From Burkholderiales bacterium (GTDB lineage: Bacteria; Pseudomonadota; Gammaproteobacteria; Burkholderiales; Burkholderiaceae_C): 53,505 bases of DNA. The notes beneath the pieces were generated by a model. The model was not told where the DNA came from. It made no database searches and saw only the letters and a list, made by a program, of their open reading frames with translations. Positions 27,093 through 35,864 of the stretch are shown in pieces. Numbering within the stretch: position 1 is the stretch's first letter; the number at the start of each line of letters is the position of its first letter. Made by a program: the position numbers and the translations under genes. Where the stretch lies: positions 1-53,505 of the forward strand of contig CANGHK010000035.1 in NCBI GenBank assembly GCA_947453625.1, read 5' to 3'.

Positions 27093-27221
27093 CATGGCAG
27101 GCCGACCCCGGGCCTGCCCCGCTCGCGGCCGGAACCTGGGCAACAGCCCCCAGCCCGCACCGACCGCACCGACACCCGCAGGGATCCCCGGCGGCCCGAT
27201 TCACCCAACCCGACCCGGCGG

Positions 27222-28193
27222 ATGAGCAAACGACATTTCCTCGACTTCGAGCAGCCGATCGCCGAACTCGAAAACAAGATCGACGAGTTGCGTTTCGTGC
27301 AGTCCGAGTCCGCCGTCGACATCTCGGACGAGATCGGCCGGCTCGACAAGAAGAGCCAGCAACTCGCCAAGGACATCTACTCCAGCCTGACGCCCTGGCA
27401 GGTGACGCAGATCGCGCGCCACCCGCAGCGGCCGTACACGCTGGACTACGTCAACGAGATGTTCACCGACTGGCAGGAGTTGCACGGTGACCGCGCTTTT
27501 GCCGATGACCCGTCCATCGTCGGCGGGCTGGCGCGCTTCAACGGCCAGGCCTGCATGGTGATAGGCCAGCAGAAGGGCCGCGACACCAAGGAGCGCGGGC
27601 TGCGCAACTTCGGCATGTCGCGCCCCGAGGGCTACCGCAAGGCGCTGCGGCTGATGAAGCTGGCCGAGAAATTCGGCCTGCCGGTCTTCACCTTCGTCGA
27701 CACGCCAGGCGCCTACCCCGGCATCGGCGCCGAGGAACGTGGCCAGTCCGAGGCGATCGGCCGCAACATCTTCGAGATGTGCCAGCTCGAGGTGCCGATC
27801 ATCGTCACCATCATCGGCGAGGGCGGCTCAGGCGGCGCGCTGGCCATCAGCGTCGGCGACCAGGTGCTGATGCTGCAGTTCTCGGTCTACTCGGTGATCT
27901 CGCCCGAGGGTTGCGCGTCCATCCTGTGGAAGACCTCCGACCGCGCACCCGACGCGGCCGAAGCGCTGGGCATCACCGCCCACCGCTTGAAGGCGCTGGG
28001 CCTGATCGACAAGGTGGTCAGCGAGCCGGTGGGCGGCGCCCACCGCGACACCCGGCAGATGGCCTCGCAACTCAAGCGCGCGCTGGTCGACGCGCTGCGC
28101 CAGGTGGCCGACCTCAAGCCCAAGGACTTGCTGGAACGTCGCTACCAGCGGCTGCAGTCCTACGGCCGCTTCACCGATACGAAAGACCGCTGA
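27222..28193 (+). CDS. accA: acetyl-CoA carboxylase, carboxyltransferase alpha subunit
   Basis: A 323-residue crotonase-fold subunit that with AccD transfers the carboxyl group from biotin to acetyl-CoA, the first step of fatty acid synthesis. The start ([20 protein letters not shown]) and the segments [38 protein letters not shown] and [15 protein letters not shown] are family signatures. Full length. It precedes tilS by 8 bp. The 129 bp upstream are GC-rich and show no gene. Confidence 0.98.
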   Translation: MSKRHFLDFEQPIAELENKIDELRFVQSESAVDISDEIGRLDKKSQQLAKDIYSSLTPWQVTQIARHPQRPYTLDYVNEMFTDWQELHGDRAFADDPSIVGGLARFNGQACMVIGQQKGRDTKERGLRNFGMSRPEGYRKALRLMKLAEKFGLPVFTFVDTPGAYPGIGAEERGQSEAIGRNIFEMCQLEVPIIVTIIGEGGSGGALAISVGDQVLMLQFSVYSVISPEGCASILWKTSDRAPDAAEALGITAHRLKALGLIDKVVSEPVGGAHRDTRQMASQLKRALVDALRQVADLKPKDLLERRYQRLQSYGRFTDTKDR

Positions 28194-28201
28194 GCCGGGT
28201 C

Positions 28202-29542
28202 ATGACGGCGGCGCCAGAGGCCAGCGTGGCCGTGGCGTTCAGTGGCGGTCGCGACTCGCTCGCGCTGCTGCACGCCACCTGCCGGTCGGCCGCGGCGCTG
28301 GGCTTGCAGGTGGTGGCGCTGCATGTCCACCACGGGCTGCAGCCCGTGGCTGATGGCTGGGTGGTTTGGGCGCAGCGGCTTTGCGCCCGCTGGCGGCGGC
28401 GCGGTTGGCCGCTGCGGCTGCGCTGGGCGCGCCTGTCCGGCGCCCCGGCCGCTGGCGATAGCCTCGAGGCCTGGGCCCGTGCCGGGCGCTACGCGGCGTT
28501 GGCGCGGATGGCCGGCGAGGAGGGCGCGGGCCTGGTGTTGCTGGCCCAGCACCGGCGCGACCAGGCCGAGACCGTGCTGCTGCAGGCCTTGCGCGGCGGC
28601 GGGCCCGCCGGGCTGTCGGCGATGCCGGCGCTGATCCAGCGCCAGGGCCTGACCTGGGCTCGGCCCTGGCTGGACCAGCCGCGCGAGGCGATCGAGGCCT
28701 ACCTGCGGCACTATCGTCTGCGGCCGCTCGAAGACCCGTCCAACAGCGACGTCCGCTTGGCGCGTAACCGCCTTCGGCTGCAGGTCTGGCCGGCGCTGCT
28801 GGCCGCGTTCGGTGATGCGGAGGCCGCGCTGGCCGGCGCTGCCGAGCGCGCGCAGCAGGCCACGGCCGCGCTGGCCGAACTCGCTGCCATCGACCTGGCG
28901 CCGCTGGTGGACGACCGGGGTCAGCTTCAGGTCGCCGGCTGGCGCCAGTTGTCCGCCGCCCGCCAGGCCAACGCCCTGCGCGCCTGGTGGTTGTCGCGCA
29001 GCGGCCAAGGCCTGCCCGACGCGCTGCTCAAGCGCCTGTTGGCCGAGGTGCCCGCGGCGGGCGCTGCGCGTTGGCCGGCTGGTGGCGGCGTCACCTGCGT
29101 GCTCTACCGCGGGCATTTGCAGCGGGTGGCCGACTTGGCCCCTGCGCGCGACCCGCTGCGACCCTCGGCCGAGATCGACCTGTCGCGCCCCGGGCTTTGG
29201 CCGGTGCCTGGCTGGCGTGGCGGTTTCGAGGTCAGTGTCAGCGGCCCGCTCGGCGCCAGACCGGCACTGCTGCAAGCAGTTCAAGTCTGCCCACGCCGCG
29301 GCGGTGAGCGCTTCCAGCGCGCGCCGCGCAGCCTGCCGCGCAGCCTGAAGAAGCAGTACCAGGCCGCCGGCGTGCCGGCGCACGCGCGCGACGGGCCCCT
29401 GCTGTGGTCGGCTGGGCAATTGCTGTTCGCGCCAGGGCTGGGCATCGATGCCCGCTGCCAGGCCGCCGAGGGTGAACCCGGATTGATGTTGCGCTGGTGC
29501 CCCGACCGGGCGCCGTCAGGCCGGCACCAGCCCGGCGGCTAA
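28202..29542 (+). CDS. tilS: tRNA(Ile)-lysidine synthase
   Basis: A 446-residue N-type ATP pyrophosphatase that converts C34 of tRNA-Ile(CAU) to lysidine. The PP-loop is VAFSGGRDSLALLHA at residues 11-25, followed by HVHHGLQ and the LLAQHRRDQAETVLLQALRGGG segment; RPLEDPSNSDVRLARNRLR is the family-specific loop. The C-terminal domain is recognisable by PRRGGERFQRA. ATG 28202 lies 8 bp after the accA stop. A -10-like TAAAAT at its very end (29540-29545) may belong to the lysC promoter. Confidence 0.95.
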   Translation: MTAAPEASVAVAFSGGRDSLALLHATCRSAAALGLQVVALHVHHGLQPVADGWVVWAQRLCARWRRRGWPLRLRWARLSGAPAAGDSLEAWARAGRYAALARMAGEEGAGLVLLAQHRRDQAETVLLQALRGGGPAGLSAMPALIQRQGLTWARPWLDQPREAIEAYLRHYRLRPLEDPSNSDVRLARNRLRLQVWPALLAAFGDAEAALAGAAERAQQATAALAELAAIDLAPLVDDRGQLQVAGWRQLSAARQANALRAWWLSRSGQGLPDALLKRLLAEVPAAGAARWPAGGGVTCVLYRGHLQRVADLAPARDPLRPSAEIDLSRPGLWPVPGWRGGFEVSVSGPLGARPALLQAVQVCPRRGGERFQRAPRSLPRSLKKQYQAAGVPAHARDGPLLWSAGQLLFAPGLGIDARCQAAEGEPGLMLRWCPDRAPSGRHQPGG

Positions 29543-29634
29543 AATCACCGGTTGCGCAGCGGGGCCGCGCATGCCGGATCGTCGATCCGGTCCCGATGGC
29601 GCCCCAGCATTCCGGCATCCCCGTTCCTGCAACC

Positions 29635-30909
29635 ATGGCATTGATCGTTCACAAGTACGGCGGCACATCGATGGGCTCGCCCGAGCGCATCCGCAACGTC
29701 GCCAAGCGCGTGGCCAAATGGGCCCGCGCCGGCCACCAGATGGTGGTCGTCCCGTCCGCGATGAGCGGTGAAACCAACCGCCTGCTCGGCCTGGCCCGCG
29801 AGGTGCACCCGGGCCAGCCCGACGCCGCGGCAATGCGCGAGCTCGACGCCATCGCCGCCACCGGCGAACAGGTTTCGGTCGGCCTGCTGGCGCTGGCGCT
29901 GCAGGCCGAAGGCATGCCGGCGGTCAGCTATGGCGGCTGGCAGGTGCCGATCCGCACCGACAGCACCTACACCAAGGCCCGCATCGAAAGCATAGACGAC
30001 GCCCGCGTGCGCGTCGATCTGGACGCCGGCCGTGTGGTCATCATCACTGGCTTCCAGGGCATAGACGAGACCGGTTCGATCACCACCCTGGGCCGCGGTG
30101 GCTCGGACACCTCGGCGGTGGCGGTGGCCGCGGCGATGGGTGCGACCGAATGCCTGATCTACACCGATGTCGACGGCGTCTACACCACCGACCCGCGTGT
30201 CGTGCCCGAAGCCCGGCGCATGAAGACCGTCAGCTTCGAGGAGATGCTGGAGATGGCCAGCCTGGGCAGCAAGGTGCTGCAGATCCGCTCGGTCGAATTT
30301 GCCGGCAAGTACCGGGTGCCGCTGCGCGTGCTGTCGAGCTTCACGCCCTGGGACATCGATATCGACGAAGAAGCCAAGTCGGGCACCCTGATCACCTTTG
30401 AGGAAGACGAAAAAATGGAACAAGCGGTCGTCTCAGGCATCGCGTTCAACCGCGACGAAGCCAAGTTCACCGTCGTGGGCGTGCCCGACAAGCCCGGCAT
30501 CGCCTACCAGATCCTGGGCGCGGTGGCCGATGCCAACATCGACGTCGACGTGATCGTGCAGAACGTGTCGCACGACGGCCGCACCGATTTTTCGTTCACG
30601 GTGCACCGCAACGACTTCCAGCGCACCAGTGACCTGCTGAAGAACAGCATCGTGCCCAACACCGGTGCGGCGCAGTTCATTGCCGACCCGCGCATCTGCA
30701 AGGTGTCGATCGTGGGCATAGGCATGAAGAGCCATGCCGGCGTGGCCAGCACGATGTTCCGCACCCTGGCCGAGGAAGGCATCAACATCCTGATGATCAC
30801 GACCAGCGAGATCAAGACCTCGGTGGTGCTCGACGAGAAGTACATGGAGCTTGCGGTGCGGGCGCTGCACCGGGTCTTCGGCCTTGACGCGCCGGTGGAA
30901 CTGGCCTGA
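29635..30909 (+). CDS. lysC: aspartate kinase
   Basis: A 424-residue aspartokinase, first enzyme of the Asp-family (Lys, Met, Thr, diaminopimelate) pathway. The kinase domain starts MALIVHKYGGTSMGS (KYGGTS at 7-12) and has GRGGSDTSAVAVA and IYTDVDGVYTTDPR. Two ACT domains follow (about residues 265-424), where lysine and threonine act as feedback inhibitors. An internal ribosome site before an in-frame ATG at 30415 could give a separate ACT-only beta subunit. The 92 bp upstream contain a 7-bp hairpin around GGATCGTCGATCC (29575-29591) and no lysine-riboswitch features. Confidence 0.97.
   Translation: MALIVHKYGGTSMGSPERIRNVAKRVAKWARAGHQMVVVPSAMSGETNRLLGLAREVHPGQPDAAAMRELDAIAATGEQVSVGLLALALQAEGMPAVSYGGWQVPIRTDSTYTKARIESIDDARVRVDLDAGRVVIITGFQGIDETGSITTLGRGGSDTSAVAVAAAMGATECLIYTDVDGVYTTDPRVVPEARRMKTVSFEEMLEMASLGSKVLQIRSVEFAGKYRVPLRVLSSFTPWDIDIDEEAKSGTLITFEEDEKMEQAVVSGIAFNRDEAKFTVVGVPDKPGIAYQILGAVADANIDVDVIVQNVSHDGRTDFSFTVHRNDFQRTSDLLKNSIVPNTGAAQFIADPRICKVSIVGIGMKSHAGVASTMFRTLAEEGINILMITTSEIKTSVVLDEKYMELAVRALHRVFGLDAPVELA
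30401..30417 (+). promoter_or_regulatory. internal ribosome binding site in lysC (beta-subunit start)
   Basis: AGGAAG at 30401-30406 precedes an in-frame ATG at 30415 by 8 bp in an unusually A-rich patch. Translation from it would give a 164-residue product starting MEQAVVSGIAF, exactly the two ACT domains. In alpha2-beta2 aspartokinases the beta subunit arises this way. Confidence 0.6.
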
Positions 30910-30945
30910 TCGGCAGCGGCTTTGCAATGATCAGCGCACGGCGGC

Positions 30946-30974
30946 TTGGACGGGCCCGCAAGCTGCGCTAGAAT
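30946..30974 (+). promoter_or_regulatory. promoter of tRNA-Ser
   Basis: TTGGAC (30946-30951) and TAGAAT (30969-30974) are spaced by 17 bp. Predicted start near 30981, a few bases before the mature tRNA 5-prime end at 30990. Confidence 0.6.
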
Positions 30975-30989
30975 AACGGGATTGCCCCG

Positions 30990-31082
30990 GGAGACGTGAC
31001 CGAGTGGCCGAAGGTGCTCCCCTGCTAAGGGAGTATGTGGTTAAAAGCCGCATCGAGGGTTCGAATCCCTCCGTCTCCTCCA
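30990..31082 (+). tRNA. tRNA-Ser (anticodon GCU)
   Basis: The acceptor GGAGACG (30990-30996) pairs with CGTCTCC (31072-31078), and CCA is encoded (31080-31082). The anticodon stem CTCCC/GGGAG encloses CTGCTAA, with anticodon GCT at 31024-31026 reading AGC/AGU. A long variable arm (class II tRNA) lies between 31034 and about 31055, and the T-loop GGTTCGAATCC is normal. The discriminator base (31079) is T rather than the usual G of serine tRNAs. Confidence 0.97.
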
Positions 31083-31089
31083 GTGAATG

Positions 31090-31119
31090 GCCTGAGTGAT
31101 TGATTCACTTAGGCTTTTT
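31090..31119 (+). terminator. intrinsic terminator after tRNA-Ser
   Basis: GCCTGAGTGA (31090-31099) pairs with TCACTTAGGC (31105-31114), one G-T pair, loop of five, followed by TTTTT (31115-31119). Confidence 0.85.
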
Positions 31120-31471
31120 CACTTGTCCAGGCACTTGCCCACCATCCTGAAAGTGATTGGGTCTGAGTTGCTGTGATGCGACATGTTGCAACTGCGCGCG
31201 CGATGTTGGAAGGTTTCTAGCGTCAGATTCGGCCGTTGCCACCCTATCAGAGGCCTTAGGCTTCAGAGGACGTGCGAGCTTCGATGCCGGACTGTGCGTC
31301 GTGCAAGGACTGGCTGGCAGAGAAAGGCGCGTTCGTCGAGGGCTTGCAGGGCCGCGGCAGAAGGCCTTGGCCGCCGGCGGGATCGCTCCATGCAGGCGCA
31401 GGTTGTCGTCGCGCCCCTGACCAAGGACTCTGGAAAATCCAGGTGCCGACGACGCGTGCACCTTGGGGTCG
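31120..31471. other. 352-bp region without a recognisable gene
   Basis: Lies between the tRNA-Ser terminator and the 3-prime end of the salicylate operon. Short open frames exist on both strands, but none has a family resemblance, a ribosome site or a sensible start. It is less GC-rich at its left side. No integrase, direct repeat of the tRNA end, or insertion-sequence end is visible. Probably spacer or decayed sequence. Confidence 0.5.
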
Positions 31472-31789
31472 TCAGTCGATCTGCAGGAACACCCTGCCGC
31501 CCTTGAGCTTGACCGGGTAGCTGCGCAGCGCCTCGGTGACCGGCGCGCAGGTCGGCTTGCCGTCGCGCACGTCGAACTTGCCCTGGTGCAGCGGGCACTC
31601 GATCTCATGCCCGTCCAGGAAGCCGTCGCACAGGCGGGCGTGGCCGTGGGTGCAGAGGTTGTCCGTCGCATAGACCGCGTCGCCCACGGTGTAGATCGCG
31701 ATATCGCGTCCGGCGACCGCAAAGCCCTGGACATCGTCGGTGGGCAGGTCGTCAGCCGACAGCGCGTCGACCCAGTGGTTCGTGCCCAT
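31472..31789 (-). CDS. nagAb: Rieske [2Fe-2S] ferredoxin of a salicylate 5-hydroxylase (NagAb-like)
   Basis: A 105-residue Rieske ferredoxin. The cluster ligands are in NLCTHGHARLCDG (C-x-H) and IECPLHQGKFDV (C-x2-H). It carries electrons from the flavin reductase to the terminal oxygenase. It matches the ferredoxin of nag/nah dioxygenase systems in length and in the ending RVFLQID. It is the last gene of the operon, 7 bp after the small oxygenase subunit. Note that NagAb also serves naphthalene dioxygenase in the original nag cluster; no such dioxygenase is in this window. Confidence 0.88.
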   Translation of the reverse strand: MGTNHWVDALSADDLPTDDVQGFAVAGRDIAIYTVGDAVYATDNLCTHGHARLCDGFLDGHEIECPLHQGKFDVRDGKPTCAPVTEALRSYPVKLKGGRVFLQID

Positions 31790-31796
31790 GGCGGCC

Positions 31797-32279
31797 TCAG
31801 ATCGGGTAGATGATGGCGTTGGGGATCATCTCGGAGTCGTAGATGCACTCGCGCGATGCGAACTTCAGGCCCGCGGGTGTGCGCACGATGAGGTCGAGAT
31901 ATCGCCCGACGTTGAACACCGTCGACAAGTCCGACAGCTTGGTGCGGAAGACCGCGTAGTTGGCCTCGCAGCGCCAGCGTCCGTCGGCCGCCTCGCGGAT
32001 CACCGGCGAGCCGACGACATGCCGCTGGTAATAGGGATCGTGGAACAGCGTCTCCTGGATGCCGTAGACGCGGTCCTTGAGCATGCCCTTGCTGGTGAAC
32101 GACAGCGTGGCGAGCGGGAAGCCGCGCTCATGGTTCTCGCGCGGCTGCAGGCGGTAGACGCAGTCGTCGGTGAAGAACTCGGGCCAGAGGTCCCAGTGGC
32201 CGGAGTCGACCGCGCTGGCGTAGTCGGCGTAGAGCTGCGTGATCGCCAGCCAGTCGTCGAAGTTCAGGTTCGTCGCCAT
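31797..32279 (-). CDS. nagH: aromatic-ring hydroxylase small (beta) subunit, NagH-like
   Basis: A 160-residue beta subunit with the cystatin/NTF2-like fold: FDDWLAITQLYADYASAVDS at the start and SRECIYDSEMIPNAIIYPI at the end. Beta subunits stabilise the alpha3-beta3 hexamer and do not carry metal. It starts 3 bp after the large-subunit stop, and the pair resembles salicylate 5-hydroxylase (NagGH), which makes gentisate. Other substituted benzoates are possible substrates. Confidence 0.87.
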   Translation of the reverse strand: MATNLNFDDWLAITQLYADYASAVDSGHWDLWPEFFTDDCVYRLQPRENHERGFPLATLSFTSKGMLKDRVYGIQETLFHDPYYQRHVVGSPVIREAADGRWRCEANYAVFRTKLSDLSTVFNVGRYLDLIVRTPAGLKFASRECIYDSEMIPNAIIYPI

Positions 32280-32282
32280 CGC

Positions 32283-33620
32283 TTACTCCCCAGGGCCCGT
32301 CCGGAGGCCCGGCCCGTTCGCCCCGTCCACGCCCGCGCTGGCGGGCGTGGAGCCGCGAGGCTCACCCTCCATCACGTTTCGCCAGTAGCGGTACATGCCC
32401 CGGATCAGCGTCTCGGTCACCATGTGCTCGGTGTCCTCGACCTCGAGCCCGCCCAGTTCGGCGACAGTGCGGTGGAAGGGCTTGCTCTCGAAGGCCTGCT
32501 GGCTGAACTCGATCACCTCGCCGTCGTCGGCCGAGACGAAGCCGGCCGGGCCGAACAGGTTGGCCTGGCGCAGACGCCGCTGCGTCATCTCCTGGCTGTC
32601 GTCCTCGAAGCCGAAGTGCGTCCAGACGAAGTCGAAGCTGCCGTGGCCGTTGGGCTGGATGTGGCGCGTCGAGACGCTGTTGACCTGCTGCTGCAGGATG
32701 ACGCTCGGGAAAATGGTGGTCATCACGGCCGTCGGGCCGCCCCACCAGGCCTCGGGCACGATGTCGAGGAAGCTCGGATCATGGAGTTGCATGTCCGCCT
32801 TGAAGCTGGCCACCTGGGTGACCTGCTCGGCCTTGCCGGCTGAGCCGCGCGTCGAGATCATCGCGGCGTGGCGGTGCCGGTCGTCCATGCGCAGCTGCGA
32901 CTTGTTGTCGGCGCGCCAGAGGCCGAAGGTGACGAACCAGGTGTGCAGCAGGCCCGGGTGGTAGGGGTCCTTGATGTTCTCCTGCATCAACTTCCAGTTG
33001 CCGGGAATGCGCTGGCGGTTGTAGCCCAGGATCTTGAGCTTGCGGCCATTGAACAGGCGGTCGTAATAGCCCAGGATGGTGGGGCCGAGAAAGTCCGCCA
33101 AGGGCTCGACATCGGGGTCGAAGGACGCGAAGACCACGCCGCCGCGGCGGGCGACCTTCAGCTTGGTCAGGCCATGGTCGGCGGTCTTGAAGTCCGCCGG
33201 CATGCCGCCATGCACCTGCCCGTCCTGCTTGACGCCGCGGCGGAAGGGAACGCCCTGCAGGTCGCCCTTGAGGGTGTAGCTCCACTGGTGGTAGGGGCAG
33301 ACGAATTCCTTGCGGTTGCCATGGCGCTCGCGGCAGAAGCGCATGCCGCGGTGGGCGCAGACGTTCTCGACCACGTTGAGCGCGCCATCGGCGTCGCGCG
33401 CCAGGATCACCGAGCGCTCTCCCACCACCGTGCGCTTGTAGTCGCCCGGGTTGGGCACTTCGGCCTCCAGGCCGATGTAACACCAGTGGCCCTGGTAGAA
33501 AAATCGCTCGAGCTCCTTGCGGTAGATCGCTTCGCTGGTGTAAGCGCGGAAGGGAATGCGGTGGGTGCCGTCGCCTTCCCACACCGGTTGGTCGGGAAAG
33601 ACAGCGGAGGTTTCGTTCAT
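32283..33620 (-). CDS. nagG: salicylate 5-hydroxylase-type Rieske oxygenase large (alpha) subunit, NagG-like
   Basis: A 445-residue alpha subunit. The Rieske cluster ligands are NVCAHRGMRFC (C-x-H) and FVCPYHQWSY (C-x2-H). The mononuclear iron facial triad is in NIKDPYHPGLLH (two His) with a later Asp. GVVFASFDPDVEPL and the C-terminal FESKPFHRTV region fit the NagG/HybB group rather than ring-dihydroxylating naphthalene dioxygenases. It hydroxylates salicylate at C5 to gentisate, the substrate of the dioxygenase encoded just upstream. AGGAG lies 8 bp before ATG 33620. The alternate start 30 bp upstream has no ribosome site. Confidence 0.88.
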   Translation of the reverse strand: MNETSAVFPDQPVWEGDGTHRIPFRAYTSEAIYRKELERFFYQGHWCYIGLEAEVPNPGDYKRTVVGERSVILARDADGALNVVENVCAHRGMRFCRERHGNRKEFVCPYHQWSYTLKGDLQGVPFRRGVKQDGQVHGGMPADFKTADHGLTKLKVARRGGVVFASFDPDVEPLADFLGPTILGYYDRLFNGRKLKILGYNRQRIPGNWKLMQENIKDPYHPGLLHTWFVTFGLWRADNKSQLRMDDRHRHAAMISTRGSAGKAEQVTQVASFKADMQLHDPSFLDIVPEAWWGGPTAVMTTIFPSVILQQQVNSVSTRHIQPNGHGSFDFVWTHFGFEDDSQEMTQRRLRQANLFGPAGFVSADDGEVIEFSQQAFESKPFHRTVAELGGLEVEDTEHMVTETLIRGMYRYWRNVMEGEPRGSTPASAGVDGANGPGLRTGPGE

Positions 33621-33709
33621 GTGTTGTCTCCTGTGTTGGCTATGGCGCAAGGCCGCCGGTCTTCAGCCCGTCAGCCGGACCGCGATCGCGTCCGGCCCCT
33701 GGCGATCGG

Positions 33710-34768
33710 TCACAGCCGTTCCTCGCGCCACAGCCCCAGCGCCTGCTGCACCGGCCGGTCGGAGAAGCTGAACAGCACGGCATCGCGGTCGGCGCGCAGT
33801 TGCAGCGCATGCCAGGACGGCACGACGAACACGTCGTTCTGCTGGAAGCGCCAGCTCACGTCGCCAGACAGGCCGCTGACGCGGGCCTCGCCACCGCCCT
33901 CCAGACAGACATGCACCGTGCCGTCGGTGCAGCGCACCGCTTGGGTCTCGAAGCCCGCCGGCAGGCACTGCGCAAAAGTGCCTATGGTGGGCATCGGCGA
34001 GGCGCCGGTGGCCGGGTTCACGTAGCGCAGCTTGAAACCGTGGTGAGCGTCCGGCATGCCGTGCGAGATGGCCAGCAGCGAGGCCTTGGTGCGCTCGAAC
34101 GGGTAGACGAAGACCCGCGTCGGATCGGCCGGCTTGGGCTGGTAGTCCAGCGGCACCATGTTGGCGCCGTAGCGGGCCAGCGCATCGCCTTCGGGGCGCA
34201 GCGGCGCTTGAGACGGCTGCTCGCTGCGCTCGGCAAAACCGGCATCGAGAAATCGCACGATCGGGATGTCCAGCCCGTCGAGCCAGACCACCGGCTGGTC
34301 GCCGAGATTGCCGTGGTCATGCCAGGTCCAGGCGGGCGTGATGATGAAGTCGCCGCGGCGCATCGTCGTACGCTCGCCGTCGACCGACGTGTACGCGCCC
34401 TCGCCGTCGAGCACCAGGCGCAGCGCAGACTGGCTATGGCGATGGGCCGGCGCCACCTCCCCCGGCATGATCAGTTGCAGCCCGGCGTAGAGCGACTGCG
34501 TGATGCACGACTGTCCGCGCAGCGCGGGGTTCTCCAGGATCAGCACCCGCCGCTCGGCCTCTTCGGCGCTGATCATCCGGCCAGCCTCCATCACCTGGTC
34601 GCGCAGTTCGCTGTAGCGCCACAGGTGGGCCGACGCCGGCGAGCGGGGTTGCGGCGGCACCAGCGCACCGAGCACCTCCCACAGCGGCGTCATGTGGTGG
34701 CTGCCTATGCGGTCGTAGTAGTCGGCGCGTTGGCGCAGCGCGTCGGGCGGAATCTGGGCAGCGTGCAT
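33710..34768 (-). CDS. nagI: gentisate 1,2-dioxygenase
   Basis: A 352-residue bicupin ring-cleavage enzyme that converts gentisate to maleylpyruvate. Iron ligands are in the N-terminal cupin: PAHRHSQSALRLVLDGEG (His pair) and TPAWTWHDHGN (His). The C-terminal cupin has VHVCLEGGGEA and FVVPSWHALQL. Family features include HMTPLWEVLGALVPP and HAAQIPPDALRQR-like starts. ATG 34768 has GAGGAG upstream. It lies between the reductase and oxygenase genes, as part of one minus-strand operon. The maleylpyruvate isomerase and fumarylpyruvate hydrolase genes that should complete the path are not in the window. Confidence 0.93.
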   Translation of the reverse strand: MHAAQIPPDALRQRADYYDRIGSHHMTPLWEVLGALVPPQPRSPASAHLWRYSELRDQVMEAGRMISAEEAERRVLILENPALRGQSCITQSLYAGLQLIMPGEVAPAHRHSQSALRLVLDGEGAYTSVDGERTTMRRGDFIITPAWTWHDHGNLGDQPVVWLDGLDIPIVRFLDAGFAERSEQPSQAPLRPEGDALARYGANMVPLDYQPKPADPTRVFVYPFERTKASLLAISHGMPDAHHGFKLRYVNPATGASPMPTIGTFAQCLPAGFETQAVRCTDGTVHVCLEGGGEARVSGLSGDVSWRFQQNDVFVVPSWHALQLRADRDAVLFSFSDRPVQQALGLWREERL

Positions 34769-34779
34769 GGGGTGTCTCC

Positions 34780-35766
34780 TCAAGTGCCTTGGGTGTAGAA
34801 CGCGTCGGCATGGATATGTCCGGCTGCCAGACCCAAGCGCCGGGCCAGCACCGTCGCCGCCTCGACCATGGGCGGCGATCCGCACAGGTAGGCGCGCCAG
34901 CCGCTCAGGTCGCCATGGTCTTGCACGATCGCGTCGGTGACCAGGCCGCAGCGATGGATTGCCGGATCTCCGCCGGAAGTCACGACGACGTGGACGGTCA
35001 GGCCCGGGAGATCCCGCTTCAACGCGTCTATCCAGTCCATGCCGTAGATGTCGCGCGGCGATCGCACGCCGACGTACAGGTGGACCGGGTTCCTCATGCC
35101 CAGCGCGACCGCGCCGCGCAGTATCGACAGGATGGGCGCCAGCCCCGTGCCACCTGCCACGCAGAGCATGCGGCCCTCGTGCTTGCGGCGCAGGTAGGCC
35201 GAGCCCAGCGGACCGCTGACCTTCACAGCGTCACCGATCTTCAGGCTGTGCGCGATGTAGCCGGTCACCCGGCCGTCGGGAACCCGGCGGACATGGAACT
35301 CGAACAGGCCGTCACCTGTCAGCCCGGCCATCGAGTACGGCCGCGCAAGGTCAGGCGTGAACTGGAGCTGCACATACTGGCCGGGCGAGAACTCGACCGG
35401 CTTGGCCGGTCGCAGCACCAGCCGCTTGATGTCGTGGGTCAGGTCCTCTAGGCCCGCGACCGCGGCCTTGACGATGCGCGCCGGGTGCACCACCACCTCG
35501 TCGGGCTCGGGGATCTCTATCGTGCAGGGCTCGGTCAGGTAGGTCTGGCAGGCCAGCACACAGTCCTGTCCGCCATCGAGCGGCCGCTGCTGCACGGCCG
35601 ACCCTGCCATCACCTCGCCGGCCAGCACCCGGCAGCGGCAGGTGCCGCAGCGCCCGGCCATGCACGAGTACGACATCGGCACCTGGGCGTCCTGCAGCGC
35701 CTTCAGCAGGTTGGCGCCAGGCGGGACCTGGATGACGCGGTTGAGGGGTTGAACGAGGATGTCCAT
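34780..35766 (-). CDS. nagAa: ferredoxin-NAD(P)H reductase of the salicylate hydroxylase (NagAa-like)
   Basis: A 328-residue reductase. The N-terminal plant-type [2Fe-2S] domain has CMAGRCGTCRCRV and LACQT; the FAD domain has RPYSMAGL; the NAD domain has MLCVAGGTGLAPILSIL and YLCGSPPMVEA. It passes electrons from NAD(P)H to the Rieske ferredoxin. It is the first gene of the five-gene operon, 98 bp from the divergent LysR regulator, and its stop is 11 bp before the dioxygenase start. Confidence 0.92.
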   Translation of the reverse strand: MDILVQPLNRVIQVPPGANLLKALQDAQVPMSYSCMAGRCGTCRCRVLAGEVMAGSAVQQRPLDGGQDCVLACQTYLTEPCTIEIPEPDEVVVHPARIVKAAVAGLEDLTHDIKRLVLRPAKPVEFSPGQYVQLQFTPDLARPYSMAGLTGDGLFEFHVRRVPDGRVTGYIAHSLKIGDAVKVSGPLGSAYLRRKHEGRMLCVAGGTGLAPILSILRGAVALGMRNPVHLYVGVRSPRDIYGMDWIDALKRDLPGLTVHVVVTSGGDPAIHRCGLVTDAIVQDHGDLSGWRAYLCGSPPMVEAATVLARRLGLAAGHIHADAFYTQGT

Positions 35767-35808
35767 GGCGGCTTCTATGCGGTGTGGGGATCATTCCTCA
35801 ACCGCATC

Positions 35809-35845
35809 ATTCGGCAAATAGAATCGCTTGAATGTGATGTATCAC
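35809..35845. promoter_or_regulatory. LysR-type operator candidates in the nag intergenic region
   Basis: ATTC (35809-35812) and GAAT (35821-35824) form an interrupted dyad of T-N-A type typical of LysR recognition sites. A second dyad, GTGATGTATCAC, lies at 35834-35845, close to the regulator start. The region is clearly less GC-rich than its surroundings. Sites inferred from symmetry only. Confidence 0.45.
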
Positions 35846-35864
35846 TGCAAGTGATGGAGAGCCC

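Noticed and set aside
29543-29634. lysine riboswitch before lysC
   Set aside because: Only 92 bp and one small hairpin are present, far too little for the lysine aptamer.
35809-35845. exact match to the NahR recognition sequence
   Set aside because: The dyads have LysR-type symmetry but do not clearly reproduce the published NahR box, so only operator candidates are claimed.
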